Source: an uncultured Flavobacterium sp.
Lineage (GTDB): Bacteria > Bacteroidota > Bacteroidia > Flavobacteriales > Flavobacteriaceae
NCBI RefSeq assembly: GCF_946479975.1
Contig: NZ_CAMLIX010000078.1
Location: forward strand, 1-19,048
Length of the DNA stretch: 19,048 nt
Direction of reading: 5' to 3'
Shown here: positions 14,246 to 19,048 of the stretch, piece after piece
How the letters are laid out: each line of letters opens with the position of its first letter
How positions within the stretch are numbered: position 1 is the first letter of the stretch
Notes under the pieces: generated by a model
Databases searched by the model: none
Seen by the model: the letters and a program-made list of their open reading frames with translations, nothing else
Told to the model about the DNA's origin: nothing
Translations under genes and position numbers: made by a program

Positions 14246-15935
14246 TTGTTCTAATGTCTTTCAGCATAAGCTGTGTTGAAACAGTTCCGTTCCATTCATT
14301 CTCAGCAATTGTATAAGCCAGCTGAAACGGATTTTGATTTTTTACAATACTTAATTTTTTACCGAGTCCAAAGCCAATTGCTGCAATTCCGTCGGTGTTA
14401 TTTTGTTTGGCAAAAAGCCTTAAATGTTCTTCTTCTGAACCGAGAGTTTTAGCGTAACCCGTGTCTTTAGCATCTGAAGTCATAAAAACAGGTGTCATAT
14501 TCTGTGGACCAAAAGGTTCAAATTGTTTTAAAATCCGAATCAATTTTGGGGTAATATCAGAGAAATTAATTTCAGCATCTATTTCAATTTCTGGAGTTCG
14601 CATTTCCGGTAAAATAGTGGATTCAACACATTTCTCAAATGCACTTTTAAAGGCATTATAATTTTCTGCTTTTAACGTCATTCCCGCTGCATACATGTGG
14701 CCTCCAAATTGCTCCAAATGTTCTGAACAGGCATCTAATGCATTATAAACATCAAATCCTTTTACAGATCGGGCAGAAGCGGCATATTTGTCACCGCTTT
14801 TAGTGAAAACCAAAGTCGGACGGTAATAGGTTTCAATTAATCTCGAAGCAACAATCCCGATTACGCCTTTGTGCCAGTCTTCCTGAAAAACAACGGTCGA
14901 AAAACGTTCTTCTTCCTGATTTTCTATAATTTGCTGAAAAGCTTCTTTGGTGATTTTTTTATCTAAATCTTTTCGATCTGCGTTGTATTGTTCAATTTCT
15001 GAAGCGAATTGCTGTGCTTGTTCAAAATCAAATTCGGTTAAAAGTTCAACTGCGTGATTTCCGTGTTTGATTCTTCCCGCAGCATTAATTCGAGGAGAAA
15101 TAATAAAAACAACATCGGTAATATCGAGAACTTTCTTTTTTACCTGATGTGTTAAAGCTTTGATTCCTGGTCTTGGTTCGCTGTTAATGACTTTCAATCC
15201 GAAGTAAGCCAAAACACGATTTTCTCCCGTAATCGGAACAATATCGGCAGCAATTGCAGTCGCCACCAAATCCAAATAAGGAACTAAATCTTCTATTGTT
15301 TCGCCACGGTTTTGACCTAAAGCCTGAATCAATTTAAAACCAACGCCGCAACCGCACAATTCATCGTAAGGGTAGGAGCAGTCTTCTCTTTTCGGATCTA
15401 AAACGGCAACCGCATCTGGAAGAAATTCTCCCGGGCGGTGGTGATCACAAATAATAAAATCGATGTTTTTTGCTTTCGCGTAGGCGATATGTTCGATGGA
15501 TTTTATTCCACAGTCAAGAGCGATAATTAATGAAATTCCGTTATCGTCTGCATAGTCAATTCCTTTAAACGAAATTCCGTAACCTTCGGCATAACGATCT
15601 GGAATGTATGTGGCAATATTTGGATAATGCGATTTTAAATACGAAGAAACCAAAGAAACGGCTGTTGTTCCGTCAACGTCATAATCGCCAAAAACCATTA
15701 TGTTTTCTTGATTTTCGATCGCTTGTTCAATTCTGGCAACGGCTTTGTCCATATCTTTCATCAAATATGGATCATGAAGATGTTCTAAAGACGGACGAAA
15801 GAAATTCTTAGCGTCATCAAAAGTTTCAATTCCTCGCTGAATCAAAAGTGTGGCTACAAAATCTTCTACATTTAAAGCCTGTGCCAAATGTTTGATTTTT
15901 TCTTCAGAAGGTTTTGGTTTTAAAGTCCAGCGCAT
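14232..15935 (-). CDS. recJ: Single-stranded-DNA-specific 5'-3' exonuclease RecJ
   Basis: Degrades single-stranded DNA 5' to 3' in recombinational and mismatch repair. 567 residues, the usual size. DHH-family metal motifs are intact: GDYDVDGTTA (Asp84, Asp86, Asp88), DCG (Asp141), CDHH (164-166), ADIVP (Asp231), SPRINAAGR (280-288) and, in DHHA1, GGHMYAAGM (411-419). The OB-like C-terminal domain follows. It is the first gene of the unit shared with the MFS exporter. The 318-bp region upstream is a nested palindrome without a recognisable -7 box, so the promoter may lie within or beyond the repeat. Confidence 0.96.
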   Translation of the reverse strand: MRWTLKPKPSEEKIKHLAQALNVEDFVATLLIQRGIETFDDAKNFFRPSLEHLHDPYLMKDMDKAVARIEQAIENQENIMVFGDYDVDGTTAVSLVSSYLKSHYPNIATYIPDRYAEGYGISFKGIDYADDNGISLIIALDCGIKSIEHIAYAKAKNIDFIICDHHRPGEFLPDAVAVLDPKREDCSYPYDELCGCGVGFKLIQALGQNRGETIEDLVPYLDLVATAIAADIVPITGENRVLAYFGLKVINSEPRPGIKALTHQVKKKVLDITDVVFIISPRINAAGRIKHGNHAVELLTEFDFEQAQQFASEIEQYNADRKDLDKKITKEAFQQIIENQEEERFSTVVFQEDWHKGVIGIVASRLIETYYRPTLVFTKSGDKYAASARSVKGFDVYNALDACSEHLEQFGGHMYAAGMTLKAENYNAFKSAFEKCVESTILPEMRTPEIEIDAEINFSDITPKLIRILKQFEPFGPQNMTPVFMTSDAKDTGYAKTLGSEEEHLRLFAKQNNTDGIAAIGFGLGKKLSIVKNQNPFQLAYTIAENEWNGTVSTQLMLKDIRTNGRD

Positions 15936-15956
15936 TTTATTGATCGTAGATTTTTG

Positions 15957-16254
15957 ATTTTAGATTTCAGATTTTGTAAATCGTTTTATCTAAACTGGTA
16001 ATTTTTATGTTTTTTGCCACAGATTAAAAGGATTCGAAAGGATTTTTTAACCGCAAATTACACAAATTCTCGCTAATCTAATTTGTGAAAATTTGTATAA
16101 TTTGTGGTTCAATTTTTTAATAATCATTGAAATTCTTCTAATCTGTGGCAGAATATTCGGTTTCAACTTTGTCAATGTTTTGAACTTTGACAAGTTTGCA
16201 GACTTCAAGATGCAGGTTTTAAAAATCTACAATCTAAAATCTGAAATCTAAAAT
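15957..16254. repeat. Three-level nested inverted repeat between HopJ-like gene and recJ
   Basis: This is the only gene-free stretch over 300 bases in the window. The outer arms ATTTTAGATTTCAGATTTT (15957-15975) and the exact complement at 16236-16254 are 19 bp. The middle arms GCCACAGATTA (16016-16026) and TAATCTGTGGC (16139-16149) are 11 bp and perfect. The inner arms at 16049-16068 and 16090-16109 are 20 bp with two mismatches. The three pairs share roughly one centre. No frame is convincing. The inner part matches the elements at 16618-16699 and 17467-17553. Confidence 0.8.
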
Positions 16255-16598
16255 TATTTCGCTTCTAAAGCATTTCCTTCAAACTGAATTCCATCCCAAC
16301 CTAAGTTGATGAAATTTCTAATGTTTTGGTGATTTGTTCCGTTTGGATCGCCTAAAACTTCTTCAAAATAAAAAGCGCCAAAACAAGCTAAAGTTTCTTC
16401 TTTGCTTAAAATCTGCAATTTTGCGAAAGAAAACAATTTACAAGAACCTGAATTTTCGCCTGCTGCGTTATGTTGTGTTCCGTTTTGAAAAGCTGTTGGA
16501 GTAAAGTTGTAGTTTTCTTCAATTACTGCAATAGTTTCAGGAAATGTGATTTGTGTTGGAGTTTGTTTTACTTTTTCTAAAAAGGCTTGAATGCTCAT
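16254..16598 (-). CDS. HopJ-family protein (PF08888-like)
   Basis: 114 residues from the ATG at 16598 (MSIQAFLEKV). A GTG further upstream (16622) would start within a repeat and is not used. The sequence fits the HopJ type III effector family closely: FPETIAVIEENYNFTPTAF, N-GTQHNAAGENSGSCKLFSFAKLQ, LACFGAFYFEEVL, then GTNHQNIRNFINLGWDGIQF. The family is named after a Pseudomonas syringae effector but is widespread in free-living bacteria without type III secretion, and no secretion genes are nearby. The conserved Asn/His/Gly/Cys core points to a shared cytoplasmic function that is not established. Adjoining repeats separate it from both neighbours. Confidence 0.85.
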   Translation of the reverse strand: MSIQAFLEKVKQTPTQITFPETIAVIEENYNFTPTAFQNGTQHNAAGENSGSCKLFSFAKLQILSKEETLACFGAFYFEEVLGDPNGTNHQNIRNFINLGWDGIQFEGNALEAK

Positions 16599-16617
16599 GT
16601 TATGGGTTTGTTTTTTT

Positions 16618-16699
16618 GCCACAGATTAAATGATTATTAACCACAAATTACACAAATTTCCGCTAATTCAATTTGTGAAAATTTGTGTAATTTGTGGTT
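16618..16699. repeat. Long perfect inverted repeat between rsmI and HopJ-like gene
   Basis: Arms at 16639-16659 and 16679-16699 are 21-bp perfect complements (core ACCACAAATTACACAAATT). An upstream GCCACAGATTAA (16618-16629) is partly matched by GATGTGGC at 16713-16720. An alternative inner pairing, CACAAATT with AATTTGTG, is also possible, so two folds compete. Close relative of the 15957-16254 core. Confidence 0.75.
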
Positions 16700-16732
16700 T
16701 GTTTTTCTTATTGATGTGGCTGAAATAATTAT

Positions 16733-17452
16733 TTATTCTTCTTCGTCTTTTGAATACTTACTTTTTTTAGCTTCTTTCTCTATCGTTTTTCCCGCAACAA
16801 CCACAACGATTTCTCCTCGTGGAGCAGTTTTTTCAAAATGCGCTAAAACTTCTTTCGCAGTTCCCCGAACGTTTTCTTCGTGTAATTTTGATAATTCACG
16901 CGAAACGCAAACTTGTCTTTCCTCTCCAAAATACTGAATAAATTCGGCTAAAGTTTTAACCAATTTATGCGGAGAAACATATAAAATCATCGTTCGGGTT
17001 TCTTCGGCTAAAGCCAAAAAACGAGTCTGACGTCCTTTTTTATCAGGCAGAAAACCTTCAAAAACAAATTTATCATTTGGGAGTCCGCTGTTTACTAAAG
17101 CTGGAACAAAAGCTGTTGCTCCTGGAAGACATTCAACTTCGATTTTATTTTCAACGCAGGCACGCGTCAATAAAAATCCAGGATCTGAAATGGCTGGAGT
17201 TCCGGCGTCTGAAATCAAAGCGATATTTTCGCCGGCTTTCAAACGAGCAATTAAGTTTTCGGTTGTTTTATGTTCGTTGTGCATATGATGGCTGTGCATG
17301 TGAGTGCCGATTTCAAAATGCTTCAACAATTTTCCGCTGGTGCGGGTGTCTTCCGCCAAAATCAAATCGACTTCTTTCAAAACCCGAATGGCTCTAAAAG
17401 TCATGTCTTCAAGATTGCCAATTGGCGTTGGAACGATATATAATTTGGACAT
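16733..17452 (-). CDS. rsmI: 16S rRNA (cytidine1402-2'-O)-methyltransferase
   Basis: Adds the 2'-O-methyl group to C1402 in the decoding centre of 16S rRNA, using SAM. 239 residues from the ATG at 17452, chosen because the family starts right before VPTPIGNLEDMT; the extra MCYNIKI upstream lies in a repeat. Signatures seen: VPTPIGNLEDMTFRA (7-21), LAEDTRTSGKLLKHF and ALISDAGTPAISDPG, the SAM-binding loop, followed by PGATA. The C-terminus is Lys/Glu-rich. Upstream and downstream spacers both carry inverted repeats of one family. Confidence 0.95.
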   Translation of the reverse strand: MSKLYIVPTPIGNLEDMTFRAIRVLKEVDLILAEDTRTSGKLLKHFEIGTHMHSHHMHNEHKTTENLIARLKAGENIALISDAGTPAISDPGFLLTRACVENKIEVECLPGATAFVPALVNSGLPNDKFVFEGFLPDKKGRQTRFLALAEETRTMILYVSPHKLVKTLAEFIQYFGEERQVCVSRELSKLHEENVRGTAKEVLAHFEKTAPRGEIVVVVAGKTIEKEAKKSKYSKDEEE

Positions 17453-17466
17453 AATTTTTATATTAT

Positions 17467-17553
17467 AACACAAATTTCACAAATTGACACAGATTCTAAT
17501 TGTGTTTGAAATTTCACAGAGAAAAATTTGTGCTAATTCGTGCAATTCGTGTT
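17467..17553. repeat. Diverged member of the CACAAATT inverted-repeat family
   Basis: Left arm 17467-17495 and right arm 17525-17553 pair over 29 positions with six mismatches. Both contain repeated AATT-CAC blocks as in the two elements at 15957 and 16618. It fills almost the whole spacer between rsmI and the Glu-rich gene. Confidence 0.6.
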
Positions 17554-17560
17554 CTATTTT

Positions 17561-18715
17561 TTAAGAGAATTTTTTCTCGATAATTCCCAGAAAACGTTCT
17601 GCGTAATCGTCTTTTCCTTCCCAGTTGTTGTAATCTGGTTTTACCATATTTTCTATAAATTCCTGTGCTTCAGCATAAGAATCAAAAGTTAAAAGCTGGT
17701 TTAAAACGCGACTGTAATCTTCTGTGTTGTTTCCAAAAAGGTTTTTCGTAAAAGCAATCCTGTCATTCAAATCAATGTGAAAACCTCTCGCCAGTTTTTC
17801 ATTCAAACTTACTGGTTTTGTTTGTGCAGGGGTTTCGAGAATAGCGGTTTCAACTTTTTTGGCTTCTGTTTTTTCTTCCTTTTTTTCTTCTCTAAAATCA
17901 CTTATAGAAGGCGTTTTAGCGGGAGGAACAGCCTCAAAACTATCCACCTTTACAAACTGCGGATCGGCATAATTCAATCCGAAATCTTCAAACAAAATGG
18001 TCGGAATTGAATAAGCTGGTACTTTTGGTTCTTCTTTGACCTCTTCTTTTATTTCTTCCTTTTCTAATTCAAAAGCAGGTTTAAAATCTGGAATTGGTTT
18101 TAATTCATTTACTGTTGTAAAAGAAAGTTCTTCAATCGCATTTTTAGATTCTTCAACTTTTTCAATTTCTTTTTCCGCCTCTGGCTCTATAATTTCAGCA
18201 ACGATTGGCTCGATTGTTTCTTCAATTGCTGGCTCTTCAACTTCAGCTTCGATTGGTGCAACAGTTTCTTCAATTACTGATTCTTCAGTTTCAGAAACGA
18301 TTGGTTCAGGAGTTTCTTCAATGACTTCTTCGGCTTCAACGGCGATTGGTTCAGGCGTATTTTCAACAATTGGTTCTATAGTTGCAGCAACTTCTACAGG
18401 ATTTTCTTCCGAAATTTCAGTTTCGTAAGATTCTTCCAGCGCAATTACTTTTTCTGGAGTTGAGGCTTCATTTTCGATTAAAGTTGGAATAATTTCTTCT
18501 TCCTTATCAAAAATCGTTTCCAATTCAGAAGTAATGTCATTTTGCCCAATTGTTGGTTTTGCAGCGTCAAAATTCTCTTCTACAAATTTTAATACCGCTA
18601 ATTTCTCGTATAATCTCTGAGTTTCAAGGTACAATTGATTGATATCGGATTTGTTCTTAAGCTTTAAAATTCGATGTGCAATGCTGATTAAATCGGCTTC
18701 CAATTTTTTTTTCAT
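17561..18715 (-). CDS. Glu/Pro/Ile-rich repeat protein, conserved ends, function unknown
   Basis: 384 residues, very acidic, with no signal peptide or membrane span. Residues 1-50 form a helical, coiled-coil-like head (LISIAHRILKLKNKSDINQLYLETQRLYEKL). The middle (about 60-290) is low-complexity. Within it, residues 115-178 are four tandem 16-residue units such as VIEETPEPIVSETEES, VIEETVAPIEAEVEEP and AIEETIEPIVAEIIEP. The C-terminal 85 residues are ordinary and look conserved: LNEKLARGFHIDLNDRIAF-KNLF, then YSRVLNQLLTFDSYAEAQEFIENM and WEGKDDYAERFLGIIEKKF. The layout, an ordered head and tail joined by an acidic spacer, suggests a tether or scaffold; that is inference. It lies upstream of rsmI on the same strand and divergent from tdk. 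Confidence 0.8.
   Translation of the reverse strand: MKKKLEADLISIAHRILKLKNKSDINQLYLETQRLYEKLAVLKFVEENFDAAKPTIGQNDITSELETIFDKEEEIIPTLIENEASTPEKVIALEESYETEISEENPVEVAATIEPIVENTPEPIAVEAEEVIEETPEPIVSETEESVIEETVAPIEAEVEEPAIEETIEPIVAEIIEPEAEKEIEKVEESKNAIEELSFTTVNELKPIPDFKPAFELEKEEIKEEVKEEPKVPAYSIPTILFEDFGLNYADPQFVKVDSFEAVPPAKTPSISDFREEKKEEKTEAKKVETAILETPAQTKPVSLNEKLARGFHIDLNDRIAFTKNLFGNNTEDYSRVLNQLLTFDSYAEAQEFIENMVKPDYNNWEGKDDYAERFLGIIEKKFS
18182..18373 (-). repeat. Four 48-bp tandem units within the Glu-rich gene
   Basis: Codes for residues 115-178 as four 16-residue units with the frame I-E-E-T-x-x-P-I-x-x-E-x-E-E. Units have diverged at the base level, so they are not a fresh expansion. Confidence 0.6.
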
Positions 18716-18853
18716 AACTGTTGAAATTATAGTGAATAAGGTATTTTAGTGTATTTAAGGTCTGAATGTCTCTATTTGTCAGGGAAATTCAAAAGATAAT
18801 TTTTTATTTCTGTTAATAAGCTTTCGCTAATATTCGATTTGATAAAAATTTTC

Positions 18854-18861
18854 TACTTTTG
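18854..18861 (+). promoter_or_regulatory. -7 promoter box for tdk
   Basis: TACTTTTG, an exact TAnnTTTG, lies 90 nt ahead of the tdk ATG and divergent from the Glu-rich gene. A TTTG lies 12 nt upstream, too near for the usual -33 spacing. The intervening leader has no reading frame. The remainder of the 236-bp intergenic region shows nothing else I can name. Confidence 0.4.
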
Positions 18862-18951
18862 AGAAAATGTAAAACAACACATTTTTACGTCGATTTATTA
18901 CCAGTACAAAGTAATAAAAACTATTCATTTTTAAAGGCAGAAAAATACAAA

Positions 18952-19048
18952 ATGTTTCTCGAAAATACAGTAAATCACAAAGAACAATTTGGGTGGATTG
19001 AAGTTATTTGTGGATCAATGTTTTCGGGTAAAACCGAAGAGCTGATTC
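18952..19048 (+). CDS. tdk: Thymidine kinase, N-terminal part only
   Basis: Phosphorylates thymidine to dTMP in the salvage pathway. The 32 visible residues (MFLENTVNHKEQFGWIEVICGSMFSGKTEELI) include the complete P-loop G-S-M-F-S-G-K-T-E-E-L, which is diagnostic of the TK1-like type II family. The short lead with GWIEVI is typical for Bacteroidota. The gene runs off the window. A -7 box is present at 18854. Confidence 0.93.
   Translation, partial: MFLENTVNHKEQFGWIEVICGSMFSGKTEELI

Noticed and set aside
16599..16622. GTG-initiated extension of the HopJ-like protein
   Set aside because: It starts within a repeat element (GCCACAGATTAA), and the family begins at MSIQAFL.
18036..18428. 130-residue Ser-rich plus-strand frame
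   Set aside because: It is the antisense image of the Glu-rich repeat region; Ser/Thr/Ile richness is what Glu codons give on the other strand.

Overview
The window looks like chromosomal DNA of a Flavobacterium-like member of the Bacteroidota. The reasons are low GC, start sites without strong Shine-Dalgarno sequences, -7 boxes of the form TAnnTTTG ahead of several genes, many intergenic inverted repeats, and protein types typical of Flavobacteriia (LpxR/DUF2219, LpxH, QueD, HopJ-family protein, long RecJ). The genus is an inference from these features; no database was consulted.

Layout. 1-1724 (+): the 3' part of a monofunctional peptidoglycan glycosyltransferase (mtgA) overlapping an LpxR-like lipid A 3'-O-deacylase. 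1744-4959 (-): an accessory-looking cluster. Two multi-pass membrane proteins come first, then an exported protein whose body resembles TssD/Hcp tube proteins, followed at short spacing by three acidic cytoplasmic proteins that look like immunity-type genes. 5130-5306 (+): a 58-residue single-span membrane protein. 5378-8116 (-): a secreted serine beta-lactamase-like hydrolase and, directly upstream, a 7-span membrane AraC-type regulator. This pair is bracketed by two copies of the same palindrome (AAACCCGACAGGT...). 8308-8435 (-): tRNA-Ala(GGC) with its terminator.

8540-10978 (+): crotonase-family enzyme, another 58-residue membrane protein, QueD (preQ0/queuosine pathway) and LpxH (lipid A). 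11082-12733 (-): a seven-haem c-type cytochrome lipoprotein and a small cysteine-rich protein. 12962-15935 (-): an MFS exporter overlapping recJ. 16254-18715 (-): HopJ-family protein, rsmI and a Glu-rich repeat protein, separated from one another and from recJ by related inverted-repeat elements. 18952-end (+): the start of thymidine kinase.

Most of the window is housekeeping: envelope (mtgA, lpxR-like, lpxH), translation and nucleotides (tRNA, rsmI, queD, tdk) and repair (recJ). The parts most worth a second look are the exported TssD-like protein with tandem candidate immunity genes (1744-3832), the AraC/hydrolase pair with a near-perfect 22-bp-spaced direct repeat that could be its operator, and a family of nested palindromes occupying the gaps between 15936 and 17560.
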